A DNA stretch of 64,000 nucleotides, taken from Brachypodium distachyon (lineage: Eukaryota; Streptophyta; Magnoliopsida; Poales; Poaceae). The position numbers and the translations under genes were made by a program. Shown here in pieces: positions 10,051 through 22,613 of the stretch; the stretch's first letter is position 1, and each line of letters starts with the position of its first letter. The notes beneath the pieces were generated by a model. It worked only from the letters and a program-made list of their open reading frames with translations. It was not told the DNA's origin and did not search any database. The DNA lies in the NCBI RefSeq assembly GCF_000005505.3, contig NC_016134.3, positions 3,100,001 through 3,164,000 on the forward strand, given 5' to 3'.

Positions 10051-12578
10051 CGTAAACCCAGATTTTACAATACTTACGGTGGATACTCTTTTTAAAAAAA
10101 TAACATGTTTACTAAACGTAAAAGACTTTTTTAGGAGGGTGTACAGTACAGATGTAAAAATGTGAAAAACTTGCTTGTACATTCTAGCAGATTGAGATGA
10201 CAAATATGTAAAAAGAGTCTAATTAGACGAGATTATTATAATTCACCGCAACAATGCAGTACAAACTAACTCGCAACAAACTCAACAGCAGTAGCTAAAC
10301 TGAAGGGTCTACTTCTAGAAACGAAGATTCCTTCTATTCTTGCAAGAGAAGTTCACCAAATTCTTGACTTGGTCAGATTGTTGACAGTTTGACACAACTC
10401 CATACGCTCAAGGGAGTAGCACTATAAATAAATAAACAGAGGAATGGACCACTGCAAGTCATCCATTTTAATACCCTGTTCAGGTCAGGTTCAGTTCATC
10501 TGATGCTCCAAATACAGTTATCTCCTGCGATACCATATTCGCCTTGATCTCCCGGATCACAACCTGAGCAATATATATCAAACAAGATCGCACTAGCCCC
10601 CCGTAGTTAACTTATAATTCTGGATTGTACAAAGATTCCTTGTTTCGCTCAACTTGTCATGTAGTCAAAGTGTCAAACCATACTTTTGCCTTTTAGTTGT
10701 CTTTTCCAGGAACAGCAGCAGGTACTCTGCATGTGTCTTGATAGTTGCTACCCCCATGTGGTCTCAGTATCGCTTCATCTTCACTTGGAGTGATTGTTTC
10801 AGATCCATGCGCTAGAAAATATCCTCATAATCTTGTTAAGCATATTTCCTTGGATTTGGTTCAGGGTATGACACTTAATTATGCTGGGGTTTTCAGTTTT
10901 GTCCGCTCTATGGCTCAGACTCCCAGTTGATCATCGCCTCAAATCTCTACTATAGCACAAATAACATATAATTAACTGAAATAGAATTAAGCTCCCTGCT
11001 CCTTCTCACAAACATAACTTTACAACCTGCGAGAAAATCTGCAGCCAAAACAGATGGAACAGGGCACGGAGCAACGATAAGATGGACGTTTTCTAGATGG
11101 AACTGGGATAAGCCTATTTCTTTCGAAGCGGATTAATACACCAAATCCTTTTATTGTTGCTGAGCTACGGAGGGCTGATCAAGCATATAACCTTTTATCT
11201 GTTGCAAAGAGCTTTTATTTAGCTACTTCCTCAACACATAAAAAGTATCGCCTATTTTGTACTAAGTTAGTACATATTTTGTACTATGCGGGCGACACTT
11301 TTTATGAATGGGAGGTAGTAGCAGTCAAGGAAGATGACCTGTTCTGTGGGAGCTCATACACCGGTTCTGCAGCACCTGATCTGTGATGATATGTTGCACG
11401 AAACCTTGCACCGGATGTACCTCACATCACACGTTCTCTTCTTTTTCTAAAGCTTGTGTGCAGTTTTCTTAAGATTTTAATGCAAGATGATTATGATGGT
11501 TACTTGGAAGATCCAGCTTATCCCAAATCGGTGCAATTACACCCTGGATGCATGGAATCGTCACAAATCAGACAACAATAAAGTCTGAAAAGCTCATATC
11601 TTTGGCAATTATTGGGATAGCAATGCATAAGCGGTAGTACTCGCACTAGTACTATCATTCAGTGTCCATTTTCTGTGTGGGGGAAACAAAAGAAAGGTCC
11701 TACTCGTACTACTAGAACTCCAGTCAGCTACTAGCCGCCTGCCTGCCTCCCTATGATTGCACAGAAAAAAAGGTGACCTGTTTTGGCTGAATTCACAATA
11801 TGTCAGGGCCATGTCAAGTGAATGGATGATCTGGGCTACACAATCCAAATATGCAAAGTCACAACAAATGGAAACATCCTGGTAGTACCTTCCTTATCCT
11901 TTATGAAGCAGAAATGTGCACATCAGCTCTGGACAGTTCAAAGTATCTTATGCTCAGCAATGCCAGGTAAAATATTTGATTTGCTGTCACAAACATGACT
12001 CATGAATGAATTGAACTTGACATCTGAAAAGATAATTCTCCAGGTACAGAAAATAATAGACTAGGCAAAACCAGGGTTGGTAATAAAATTCATACAAAGT
12101 TTATGCCTGCCACAGTGCAGTAAGCACCTAGAACACAGTGACTAGTGTCAATTACAACCTGATCAACTGACTAGATTGATCACAGGCACAGATGATTGCT
12201 TCAGGGAACATCATCCAGATCAGGAGAGCCAACTCTAATCTCTAGATAGCTAGCATTAGGCAGCAACAGACTGCATAACCATCTAGTTCACACCATATAA
12301 AACGATGGATATATAGCATGCATACTATCTTGTTGATTTACCGCATCTTGAGCTACCCATCTTCCTCATAACCTGCATTGCATCAATTGGATCCTATGAG
12401 CAGAATAACCTGAATTTTGGAATGAAAAGTATGCACCGAGTTCTGGATAGGCATATCTCAAGACACTGAATCCACTGAGCCAAGGCTACTAACTAGAGCA
12501 TGTACTCATGCGCAAGACACAGCCACTATATAGACATAACTAGATCTATATTTTGTAGCCAAGTGAAAACAAGAACAG
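10051..12578. other. Intergenic downstream of the GRAS gene
   Basis: No full gene is supported. On the minus strand about 10480-10570 has a terminal-exon-like segment after a TTGCTCAG acceptor (VVIREIKANMVSQEITVFGA, then SDELNLT and a stop). Partner exons were not found and the family is not recognised. A Stowaway-like MITE lies at 11226-11315. About 12300-12578 is probably the 3' UTR of the GRAS gene. Confidence 0.4.
11226..11315. mobile_element. Stowaway-like MITE
   Basis: A 90-bp element with TA on both sides (11224-11225 and 11316-11317). The arms CTTCCTCAACACATAAAAAG and CCTCCCATTCATAAAAAGTG (right end in reverse) pair well. The core carries the TACTAAGTTAGTACA palindrome. Confidence 0.75.
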
Positions 12579-14825
12579 CTAAAAGTGAGAGCTAGCATCA
12601 TTTGCCACCCATGACGAAATGGCGTAGAGGATGCGCCCCTTCCATCCCTCCAAGAGCCAGTTGTGATCTACATCAATCACAAAGTCCTTGTGGTAGCAGT
12701 CCTTGACCTTGTCTCTCACAGTCTCAATGATATCTGGATTCAATGGCAGCTGCTTCAAACCAGCTCGTTGATTCCTTACCTGCCATTGCTTATATGTCTC
12801 AGGGCGCTCCACCCTATCTGCACCCTCACAGGCAATGACATTCAGGGCAGCACGCCCAAAGATGTTCTGCTCAATCAGCATCCTCTGTTCGTTGTCCCTT
12901 GGGGTGGTTGTGTCCAGAACATCAAACAAGGCTGAGTAGTAGAATAGAACCTCCCGAAACCGTGTTACGAAGAATGGCGCACTGAAAGAGCCATTCACGA
13001 TTGCATGGATGAACGCATGGGGTTGCATCTTCCGGATGTTATTCAGCACAATGTCCCTTGGGCTCTCAATCACAACGCTCTCATCCATCAAGTTCTTGAA
13101 TTGAAACAAGCAGTTCACAATGAGTACCTCTTCGGGATCAATGTTCAGATCCTCTTTACGGAGCGATTCCATATTTGTCACGGCAATGGCATTGTACTTG
13201 AATGGCACCTTGAACTCACTGGCATACTTACTGAGCCTACGGCCTGTCTCTTCAATGCGCCCTGCCGGCCGGAACCCAGGCTGAGGGAGGTCAATTCCGG
13301 TGATCCTTACCTCTGGCGGCCCTCCCTCCCTTTCTGATATCCTACGGAGAAAACATGGCCACTGGAACCCATACTGTATGCCATAATCGATGATATGTAT
13401 CTTCTTCTTCCCCAAGGAGGCATTGTAGATTGTGAAATTTGAGAATATGAAGCACACCTTCTTGAAACAGATGGCCGCCATGTACAGCTGGTACGCTTTG
13501 AGCATGTCCACGGCTGAGATGCGTGTTGCCATCAGCGACTGATGCACCAAGCCTCCAGTTCCTGCCAGACGTGCCTGAAGGCCTTCTGCAAAGCAATGCG
13601 CGAGGCGCTGCGTTCCATCACCATCATGGCGAGCGTGCAGCTTGATCTGCTTCAGGAGCTCTGTAGCACTCCTGCGGTCATCCGTGGCCACAGCCTGCGC
13701 GCAATGGATGAGCAGCGTACGCAGGTCCACCACATCCGAACCACCACGCCGGCCCCTTCCCTTCCCATTCCCCACCTTCCCGCTGCCAGTATCGTTCTTG
13801 GCCACCGCCTCCTGCATGGCGATCCGCAGACTCTGCATCTGCTCAACGCACATCTCAGGGGAGGGCATCAGCACCCTGTCGAACAACTCCCGTGCACTGA
13901 TGTCCTCGCCCTGCAGTGCGCTCTGCTTGTTGCTCCTGCCGAGCTCCCGCTCCAGCTCGTCGTCACGGTAGGGGTTCTTCCGACCCCTGCTGCCGCCGTG
14001 GGAGTTGGCCGAGACCGCATCCACAGGCTCCTCCTTTTTCACGCTCGCCACTGCTGTCGGCGCCGACACAGGGGCTGCGCGGCCATTGAACCCAACAACG
14101 AGTTGATCCTCCTTGGGCAGGAACTTGTTGCCCTCCTCGACGCCCTTGAGGAACTGGCCTGAGGAGGCCTCGAGGTCGATGACGAGGTTGCCCTGGCTGG
14201 GGAGGAACTTGTTGGCCTCCTCCATGCCCTTGAGGAAGGCGGAGCTCATGAGATCGGAGTTTGCCCCGGCGCTGAAGAAGGCAGCGGGGTCGATGTCGTA
14301 CTGGAACGGCTGGCTGTCGTAGGAGTCGACGGCGGCGGGCGTGGGCGGCAGGGGCCCGGCCGGGGAGAAGGAGGCGTCGGACGGGGAGCACGGGTTGTTG
14401 TTGTTGTTGCTGTCCGAGGAGGTGGTGTTGGAGGACGGATCGGAGAGGATGTCGAGGAAGGGCTGCTGCGCCTGGAGCAGCGCCGGGTTGTCCGGGAAGT
14501 CGTAGAAGAACTTGTCGTCGATGTCCTCCTCCATGAGCATGCGGGAGATGAAGGGCAGCACGAGGTCCTCTGGCGTGGAAGACGACTTGTCATCACCCCC
14601 GCCACCGCCTCCGCCGCCGCCGCCGCCGCTGCCGAGGTCGTCGTAGTCGGAGCGTTGCTGCTGCTGCTGCGGCTGCTCGTGGTGAGGGGTTGGGGGGAGA
14701 TCGAGGTAGGCGGAGAGCGAAGAGGGGGGCGAGCCGGGGACGAGGTCGGAGAGGTAGAGGTAGAGGGAGGGGTCGTCGGAGCCGGGGGAGTCCATGGCGG
14801 AGGGGAGGTAGGGGGAGGAGCCCAT
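12579..14825 (-). CDS. GRAS-family transcription regulator, SCL9/14/33 (LISCL) type
   Basis: A 748-residue protein encoded by one uninterrupted exon, which is normal for GRAS genes. Residues 1-365 form a disordered, acidic N-terminus with a glutamine run (about 51-57) and a glycine run (about 67-77). They include LISCL-type blocks such as LVLPFISRMLMEEDIDDKFF (about 88-107) and the repeated FLKGMEEANKFLP / FLKGVEEGNKFLP units at about 197 and 225. The GRAS domain spans about 367-740. Leucine heptad I contains LRTLLIHCAQAVA (368-380); the VHIID motif appears as IHIIDYGIQYGFQWP (476-490); a PFYRE-like region contains RFREVLFYYSALFD (622-635); and the SAW region ends with WLLEGWKGRILYAISSW (723-739). 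GRAS proteins act in the nucleus as transcriptional regulators, and LISCL members have been linked to stress- and auxin-responsive transcription with TGA factors. The start at 14825 is followed by typical LISCL coding and preceded by a CT-rich leader. No frameshift was seen. Confidence 0.95.
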   Translation of the reverse strand: MGSSPYLPSAMDSPGSDDPSLYLYLSDLVPGSPPSSLSAYLDLPPTPHHEQPQQQQQRSDYDDLGSGGGGGGGGGGGDDKSSSTPEDLVLPFISRMLMEEDIDDKFFYDFPDNPALLQAQQPFLDILSDPSSNTTSSDSNNNNNPCSPSDASFSPAGPLPPTPAAVDSYDSQPFQYDIDPAAFFSAGANSDLMSSAFLKGMEEANKFLPSQGNLVIDLEASSGQFLKGVEEGNKFLPKEDQLVVGFNGRAAPVSAPTAVASVKKEEPVDAVSANSHGGSRGRKNPYRDDELERELGRSNKQSALQGEDISARELFDRVLMPSPEMCVEQMQSLRIAMQEAVAKNDTGSGKVGNGKGRGRRGGSDVVDLRTLLIHCAQAVATDDRRSATELLKQIKLHARHDGDGTQRLAHCFAEGLQARLAGTGGLVHQSLMATRISAVDMLKAYQLYMAAICFKKVCFIFSNFTIYNASLGKKKIHIIDYGIQYGFQWPCFLRRISEREGGPPEVRITGIDLPQPGFRPAGRIEETGRRLSKYASEFKVPFKYNAIAVTNMESLRKEDLNIDPEEVLIVNCLFQFKNLMDESVVIESPRDIVLNNIRKMQPHAFIHAIVNGSFSAPFFVTRFREVLFYYSALFDVLDTTTPRDNEQRMLIEQNIFGRAALNVIACEGADRVERPETYKQWQVRNQRAGLKQLPLNPDIIETVRDKVKDCYHKDFVIDVDHNWLLEGWKGRILYAISSWVANDASSHF

Positions 14826-15952
14826 GGCGAAGGCGGCGGCGGCAGGGCGAGAGCGGTGCGGGGTTTAGCTGCTTTGTAGAGGTTGCGGGGGGGCGGCGGA
14901 AGGTTCTGGGAAGGAGAGGGGATGGAGGTTGGATTGGGATTGGCCACCGGAGAGAGAGAGAGGGAGAGGAAAATGGGGGGCTTTGGTTGGGGATGAGAAG
15001 AGAAGAAGGAGAAGGAGACGGTCTTGGAGACCCACCCGGGTGGACGGAATATTCTGGCGTTTCTGCGGCGGGGGAAGCGTGGGCCGGGCTGTGGCTTGGG
15101 AAGGCCAGTTTTGGGCTCGGCCCGGCCCGGACACGGTCTCGTCACGTGCTGGACTCCCGTTTGTGTGTCATGAAAAAATGGAAAATCCAGCTCTAAAAGA
15201 AATGGACAATCAAGTGACACAGCTGCTCCTGAAGTTTCTGATGATATACAGTAATTTTTACAAGTTAAAAATCATGTTACATGAGTTAAATCGTCGACCT
15301 AAAGATAAGTGCAGACCAATAAACCGAAACGGAGGGAGTAGAAAATTTGTCATCGGATTCACCGCGCCATGAAACTAGGTTCCGACTGGTTATAGAACGG
15401 TAAATGAGTAATTATTATAAAGAGATCGGTCTAATTGAGTCGGGTTCGTAGCTACATGCTGGCTTCGCCACTGAGAAAATCTATTTGTGGTGTCCTTATG
15501 TTGCCCCTTTGTATTCGGAGGAGGTCGCTGCTAGGAGGAGCATGAGGGAGAAGAAGGGTGTCGCTTACGTCGGCGGCGACCCCTGTGGAATCACAAGTCC
15601 CTGTGATACGGTGTTCGGATAGTAGACAAAAGCAACTTGATGGGTGGGCATTGGCCGTAGAAGGCCCGATGAAGATGGTTAGGGTCTCGGGAGAGGTGGC
15701 CGACTGTTCCAATCTGCAGATGGTTAGGGTGGCCATCAAACAGCTGTTCTATAGGATTTTAGTGGCCGGGGAGCAGGGGCGGGGTGCCATTGCCCATGGA
15801 ACCCCTTCCAAAGAAGCCAAAAAAGTTACCCTATGCAGTATGCTTAATGTTCATTATTCTAGTCTAGTTATAAAATGGTGTCCGTTGTGGCACCACACTA
15901 TTTAATCCTAGATTGGCCACTGCCCGGAGACAGGCGAGACCCATCTACGGTA
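14826..15952. other. GRAS gene leader and upstream region
   Basis: About 14826-15010 is GC-rich and pyrimidine-rich on the minus strand, consistent with a 5' UTR. No canonical TATA box was pinned down. Frames in 15450-15900 show no recognisable family. Confidence 0.4.
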
Positions 15953-16074
15953 CTTTCTTTGTCGTATATTAATTGTCGAAATATTACATGTACTCAAGAT
16001 GATTTTTAGGCATACATATATATATATATATCTATACTTGGACAAAGTCGAGTCACTTAATATGGGACGGAGGA
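15953..16074. mobile_element. Stowaway-like MITE, degenerate
   Basis: A left TA then CTTTCTTTGTCGTATATTAA pairs loosely with a right arm containing CACTTAATATGGGACGGAGG. A short (TA)n run lies inside at about 16016-16031. Confidence 0.6.
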
Positions 16075-19000
16075 GAAAATATGTTTTTGTTTTGTTTTGT
16101 AAATGAGACAGTGAATTGCCAAAAATCAATATGAACTACCATAGGTTGATAGTAAATACTCCTAGAAACCCTAAACTGATCCTAAACTCCACTGGCTACC
16201 AGAATAGTCCGTATGTAGAGTGTAGATTCACTATAGTATATACTCCGGCTAGACAGCCTAGACTAACGTGTCCCGGCCGATGATTCGGGCGATCCAATCT
16301 TGCATTCAAAGCTGGCACGCCGTCGTTCGATCGTTCCTCAGCATGGAAGGACCTCGACGACCGTGCAAGCCGTTGAAGGCACTAAATGGGAGCCATGCAT
16401 ATCCTGCCCCCGGCCTCCATGCGCGCGCTAGATTGAAAGTGCTCCTTTACCAAAAGAAAAAATAAACGCTATCCCCTCGCTCTAAGGAAAACGACATCTT
16501 TTATTTTTCTCCTTTGTGCTCACTCACCAGTCACCACGCAGCTGCGTTAGGAAAGCAACATCTTTGTCAGGTCGACCGTGGCAGATATACTTTGGGAGCT
16601 TCGATCTTTAGAAAAGTGGGCCATATATCTCTACATTTCCGTTTTCCTTTTGACAGAAATTAATCCGGGCCCTGTCATATTTCTACTAGTTTCCTTTATT
16701 TCTCGCAGAGCAAAGAAGTTGAACTGTGTTATTTTCCATAACAATGTGAGTAAAATTTAGCACAGAAAATTCTTTAAAAAATTTGAAAGAGGAATATATT
16801 AACTCGGCATGAGATTACAATGATAAGTGCAGTTCAAAATAGTTATCTTTGTGCTAAATCTGGTCCAAATATCAGTAAAGCTAAAATGTGGTTCGACCTA
16901 TCACTCTACGGTAGCTAGCTAGCTAGCTACTACTATGGTTCCAATGAAATTACTCTTTTTACTCTATACTTTCTATTATATTACAAACATGACAACAAGA
17001 CCATGTACATGCACTGCACGTGTCATGCCTCATCTGGTGCTACCATTCTTTAGCTGATCTTACCTCATGGTACCAAGTTTAAATATGGTCCATTATGAAA
17101 ATGTCTTTTTTAGACAAAATCAGTCCATCGTGTCATCGAGAGATTCAAATCTCAGTTTGGCCCAAAACTAAAGTGCAAGGGAGAAAAAACATGCTGACAA
17201 AGAAATCCAAAACGGAAGAAATTGGAGTTTCCCTTAGTTTACTACACAAGCACCTAGATTTGGGTTGATTCGAGTTGCAGCTAGCCAGTCCTTCCGTTGC
17301 ATTCTATCAGTGTGATTCTTGGCTTTGGCCTTTGGGAGCGAATAGGATACCGGACATGTTTATCATCAGTTTATGATCTGCAGGCTCAATTATGCCAAGT
17401 GGATACCGACATGTCCACCTCAACACCTCGTAGCAGGGGACGCTTGTTGTATCCAGCCAACGCACGAATCAACTTTCTTAGAAACTACGAGTAGTAGTAT
17501 ATCCATTTCTTCGTGAGGGTAGTACTTCGAAATATATGTTCAGGGGAAGATTCCGTTGTCTAGAAAAACACAATACTAGGGTCCAGACTCCAGACTTCCG
17601 GAGGCAAACGGGCCGGGGAGTATTTTCCTCAAGAAAAAAAGTTTCTCTGATTGATGGCTGCCGTTCTTGTCCGTAGCAAACTTTCTGTCATAGCTGTCGA
17701 CCGTGAATTCGGCTGCTGACGGGAGCCATGGATGCAATTAAATCGGCATCACCCAGTTGAATACAGCGACAACTGAGCAAGCAGAGAAGTCAAAATTACA
17801 AATGATACTAGAATACAAAAAGTGTACAATGTTAAAAAAAACAATTGAAATTCTTTCGAGTGGCTAAATCCTTAATACCCACTTTTCTGAGCTGCAAACT
17901 CCGAATTTCACTTTTCAAATCCAAATTGTTGTTCCTCCACGGTTGATTCATGCTAGTTGAGTAAATGTAAAGTTTTCATGTAAAACACTGTTGCACCTTA
18001 GGCCCAAAAAAAATCTGCATGGAAAGTATAATTTTTAAGCAGTTCTAAACTTTTTTTCTTACGCCTCGTGCAAAATCTGTCCATGAAAACTTCCAGAATC
18101 AAAGGGCACTAACAAGATTTGTTTTCTTCAAAAACCTATTATGCACATGCAAAAATGTTTTTTGCCTCCAAGTGTATACTTCCTTCGAATTACCCAGACG
18201 CCTCGCTCTCTCTCTCCATACCTTATCTCTTCAGTCGCTGTTGGTGTCTGCATACGTAGCAACCGGTCGTTGATTTCAATGGTTGCACCTGGACGTTGGA
18301 TTGGATAACGGGGGGATCAAGGCTGTATAGGCGCCAATGCAGAAACCAGGTCCCTGTAACTGACAGACTGGGCCAATCGGACGCAAGGTCAAAGTCAAAG
18401 GTTACATGCGTACCTGGAGTCTTGGACCAGTGTTCTGCGTTGGAGCTAAGACATGCACGTGTTGCTATCTGTGACCTAATCTCCGGGCCCCACAAGGAAA
18501 TGGCTAAAACCCCTGGGCCAATAGAAGGATCAGACATATTGTGGCAGTTAAAAAATGTAAGTGGATATGATAATATATTGTAAGAGCATTCTCGGTTTCT
18601 CACGTGTAAAAACTAGGAGAGGTTTGGATGTATGTACAAGTTGTAATCGAAGAAAGAAAGTGACGAGAAGAACTGGATCAGCTGCCTTCTGGTGAGTGCC
18701 TATCACAATCAGCAGCAAACAAAAAGAGCATGTGGTCATTCAGATGTGATAACCCAGGACAAAACAAATAATGCAAGTCTTGGATTGTTGATTGGTCAAA
18801 ACTGAAACACTAGAATATATGAATATAGATAAAGTGGTCTTTTCCAGCCCAATCTTCCCTAGTTTTGCAGCAGCATCTGGGTTATTTATCAGTGTCTTAT
18901 CTGTTTCTTGGAGGGCACTTCTAACCAACTCAAAAGAAAGTGTCAACATGCAAAATGTAAAACTAGTCAAAATACTGGTAATATATTAGCTACATTGTCC

Positions 19001-19722
19001 CAGTATTTTCTCTGCAAAGAAACCAATTGTGTCACTGCGTCCAGTCAAAGGTCTACCTGGTGCATAAACAATATGCATGGCAGAAGCCCACTTGACAGCT
19101 TTGGTTTTAGTAAATGGGGAAGACATTTACGTGACTCTTTTCCATGGTCCATGTTAGAAAATTGAATGTCAGAAGAGACTAGCCAGCAAGTTACAACTCT
19201 GACTTACCGGTGCTTTATGTTATAAAAAATAATGGCCAAAATTAGCAAAAGATTATTAAAGGATACACGGGAACTCAAACTAGACCCTGACGAAAGCAGA
19301 TCTTCAGGCTATATAACTCGCTCAAGTATATAGTTTTTGCTAACGTCTGATAGACAAAAACAAAAGACTCCAAGATTCTGAACAGAGAAACCAACTTTGG
19401 TCAGACAAACAAAAGATGCTACAGAACAATTATATCTCACTGATAATTAAAGAGGTGTGCCTCCCTGGCCTGTGTATGTGTGTTTTGGGGTCTTTGCCCC
19501 TTGCAAATGCTTGTAAAGATTTGCCCCTTTTAAGACATTTCACTGTCGGAGCCTCTCCTACAGTTCTCTTAAAAAAATGAATAGAAGGCAGCATAATACA
19601 TAGCTGCATAGTTACACAATTGGGAAACAGGTATAATATCAAATAAGAAGAATAAGCACCCAAAACCGAGGCGAAAAGAACTCACACTTACTGGACCTGT
19701 TCATGTATTTGATAAGGATGTA
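16075..19722. other. AT-rich intergenic, nothing supported
   Basis: No gene, RNA or repeat could be supported over this stretch. Isolated frames such as 18296-18583 (+) and 18223-18603 (-) overlap each other on opposite strands and match no family I recognise. Confidence 0.4.
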
Positions 19723-19835
19723 CTCCCTCCGTTCCATATTTCTTGTCTCAAATTTGCTCAAAAATGGATGTATCTATTTCTAAAAAGTGTCTAGATACAT
19801 GTAATATTTCGACAAGAATTATGGAACGGAGGGAG
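19723..19835. mobile_element. Stowaway MITE, well preserved
   Basis: A 113-bp element with near-perfect terminal inverted repeats. The left arm is CTCCCTCCGTTCCATATTTC and the right arm in reverse is CTCCCTCCGTTCCATAATTC. TA target duplications lie at 19721-19722 and 19836-19837. It is the best template for recognising the decayed relatives elsewhere in the window. Confidence 0.9.
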
Positions 19836-21092
19836 TAGTAGAAATAAAACAAGTGCCTCCAAAGAAAAGGTCAGAAGAAAATGCCAGAATCATTGTTAAA
19901 TAAAGAATTTGTGAATAAAAGTAGGCATGGCATCGGTAAAAATTATCACGTCACTAGCTAAGACACTACTCGTTCTCACTTATTTAAAGCTATCTCACCT
20001 AGCAGATCGTTTTCTACTTGCAAAATTTGAATACATGTTCCTTTCAACTCAGACTTTGTGTGCAGAAATGAGAGCTCGATTACAAAGTAAACCTATATAG
20101 TAGCATGATATCACCATCTATTATTAGACGCGACGATAGATATATAGTTTCATATTGCATATATAGATACGTCAAGCTAAACAGCCACCACATGACTAGC
20201 CCTGATAGCCCACTGCTGTAGACATATTGCAACCACGACCCAATGACGCTGATAGCAACAATCACCAGTGCTAAAAAGTAGAGAAACATTATCACTGTCA
20301 GCTCTGAGATGATCCGAGTTACACAGGCAGCTAGTGAAAGTGATCGGCCCCGAGAAGCGTCGGATGGTGCATGACAGGCCAAGATCATGATGTACACTAC
20401 CGTAGAAGGCATCAGTGGCTGCTATGGAATTGTTTAGTTTCCTAATGAACCTTAATCATTGTGCTATATGACGGGAGAGCAAAACCAAAAGGCAGCATAA
20501 TACATATGGCCACTATGTGCCTAAACTACACTAGATAGGACATAAAGCAATACAGCCATAACAACCGCTTGAATAATAAAACTAGGTTAATGAGGGGACC
20601 GTTTTCGCACATACAGCAGAGCCAGGGACCCCAGAAGATTATTTGCATGGCACGATTTGATCTGATGCAGCCAGGAGATTAATAATACTTTTTTTACGGA
20701 TCAGTTCAGTGCTACTATTAAAAAATGGTCCTTCAAAGAAAGATAACATGGAAATACAGGGAGGTGTGAACAAGTGATGGAGAAGAAGTAACAAAAGTCA
20801 AGCAGTCAGCCCTTGACTAGAAGCACCTTTCTCTCTATGCTGCCTACCGGTTGCTGATAATCTTTTGTTGGTATAAAGAAATGTTTTTCCACCTTCCCGA
20901 GGCTACAACATATGAAAAGATGTTTAAGGTTCAATGAACCACATGTTGGAAATGCATGCAATTCATCGGAGGTAAGGTTGACATACAGAAAGGGGGGAAA
21001 CAGTTCTAGCATTACCTTTAGAAATATAGCAAAAAGGTGTTACACCCTTTTGAAGAAGAAACGGTCATAGCATCATTGAAAAGGGCCTCATC
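19836..21092. other. Intergenic, no gene assigned
   Basis: A minus-strand frame at 20080-20412 encodes 110 residues with a hydrophobic stretch (IMFLYFLALVIVAISVIGSW) but shows no family motif, and codon use does not stand out. About 20800-20870 resembles the ends of the tandem repeat units that begin at 21093. Confidence 0.3.
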
Positions 21093-22613
21093 ATATGTAT
21101 TTTGCTGCCTAGAAAAAATAAGAGTGAAGTGTGAGGGGGCATCTTTGCTTTTCATTTCTTGCATTAATTACATAATTCTGCGAAAATGCCATAAGACCAT
21201 ACTTTCATTTAATGCCAGTCTCGGGTTGGCTTAGACTCCATGTAATGCTAGAAATTAATTATTGTCCATGACAGCATCTGGGTCCAGAAAGAAAACCACC
21301 ACCAACCAGCACACTGATACCAAGTCAGAGCTTCAGGGGACACCAGTATTTTCTAGTGAGCAGAAAGATTTACTTACTGGAGTTGAAGTTTGGCCGAGCT
21401 ATTCTCAGTAACAATAGGTTTTGAGCTCGTTACTATGGATTCCTACAGATTTTGCACTAGAAAGTAGAAACCTCATGACTCATGTTCTGAATGGTTCTAC
21501 AATAGGGTTGTGACAAAAGACGTACAGGAAACCAACGACGATGACCATGTTGAGACAGGCACAGAGTGCACCAGAACACTGTGGAAGTCGATTGAAGTTA
21601 CTTGCTTAACCAAACATACATATATAAGAGGGACCTCTCCCAGATGGTTTCGCTTATCAGGCCAATGGTTTGAGAGAACCCAAAACATTTCATGCAACAG
21701 AGTCTAGACAGGCAATCAGCAGCAGTGTGGATGATGGACACCAAAGTGGAACAGGCATTAATTAAGGGCCAAACACAACCGAACATTAACACAGAATAGC
21801 CAAATTGTTCAACACTCTTTCATGGGATACCTGCCGAAAATATGTAAGTCAAGTAGTCAACTGGGCGCGATCTTCATTTTCTTATGCTGCCTAGAAGAAA
21901 TCAAGAGTGAAGTGTGACTGGGGCACCTTTGCTTTCCTTTTCTTGCATTAATTAAATAATTCTGCGAAAATGCAATAAGACCGTACTTTCATTTAATGCG
22001 AGTCTCGGACTTGACTTAGACTCAATGTAATGCAAGAAATTACTGGCCACGGAAGCATCCATGTCCAGAAAGAAAACCACCATCAACAAGCACAGTGATA
22101 ACAACTCAGGGAACTCCAGTATTTTCTAGTGAGCTCAGTAACGATACTACAGGGTTTGGGCTGATCAGTAACTATAGGTTTTGGGCTCATTACTATGGAT
22201 TTCCACAGATTTTTCACTACTAACATCATGACTCCTGTTCTGAATGGTTCTAATACAGGGTTGTGACAAAAAAACGTACAGGAAACAACGACAATGACCA
22301 TCTTGAAACAGGGCATTGTGGAAGCCAATTGACTTTACTTGCTTAACCAAAACAAATTCTACCAGGGTTCTCTCCTGGGTGATTTCGCTTGACAGTCCAA
22401 TGGTTGAGAGAACCCAAAACATTTCATGCAACTGATTCTAGACATGCGATCAGCAGCAGTGTGGAATGTGGATGATGGATTCCCAAGTGGAACAGACATT
22501 AATTAAGGGCCCAACACAACTGAACACTAACACAGATTAGCCAAATGGTTCGACACTGTTTCATGGGATACCTGCCAAAAATATGCAAGTCAACCGGGTG
22601 TGATCTTCATTTT
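21093..22613. repeat. Tandem duplication, units of about 730-790 bp
   Basis: Unit 1 (about 21093-21880) and unit 2 (about 21881-22613) run collinearly end to end. Each starts with TGCTGCCTAGAA.AAAT.AAGAGTGAAGTGTG. Each continues through CTTTCATTTAATGC.AGTCTCG, CATC.GGGTCCAGAAAGAAAAC, AACCCAAAACATTTCATGCAA, AGCAGCAGTGTGGA and TTTCATGGGATACCTGCC, and closes with GATCTTCATTTTC. Several indels separate them. Neither unit carries a convincing coding frame. Confidence 0.9.

Noticed and set aside
13542..14162. 206-codon plus-strand frame inside the GRAS gene
   Set aside because: It is antisense to a well-supported coding exon and has no recognisable domain.
14246..15220. Long minus-strand frame of 324 codons overlapping the GRAS start
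   Set aside because: It is an alternative register of the GC-rich GRAS N-terminus and leader, rich in Pro/Ser/Arg/Thr with no family motif.
20080..20412. 110-codon minus-strand frame with a hydrophobic stretch
   Set aside because: No homologue recognised, no promoter or splice context, and AT-rich DNA gives hydrophobic chance frames.
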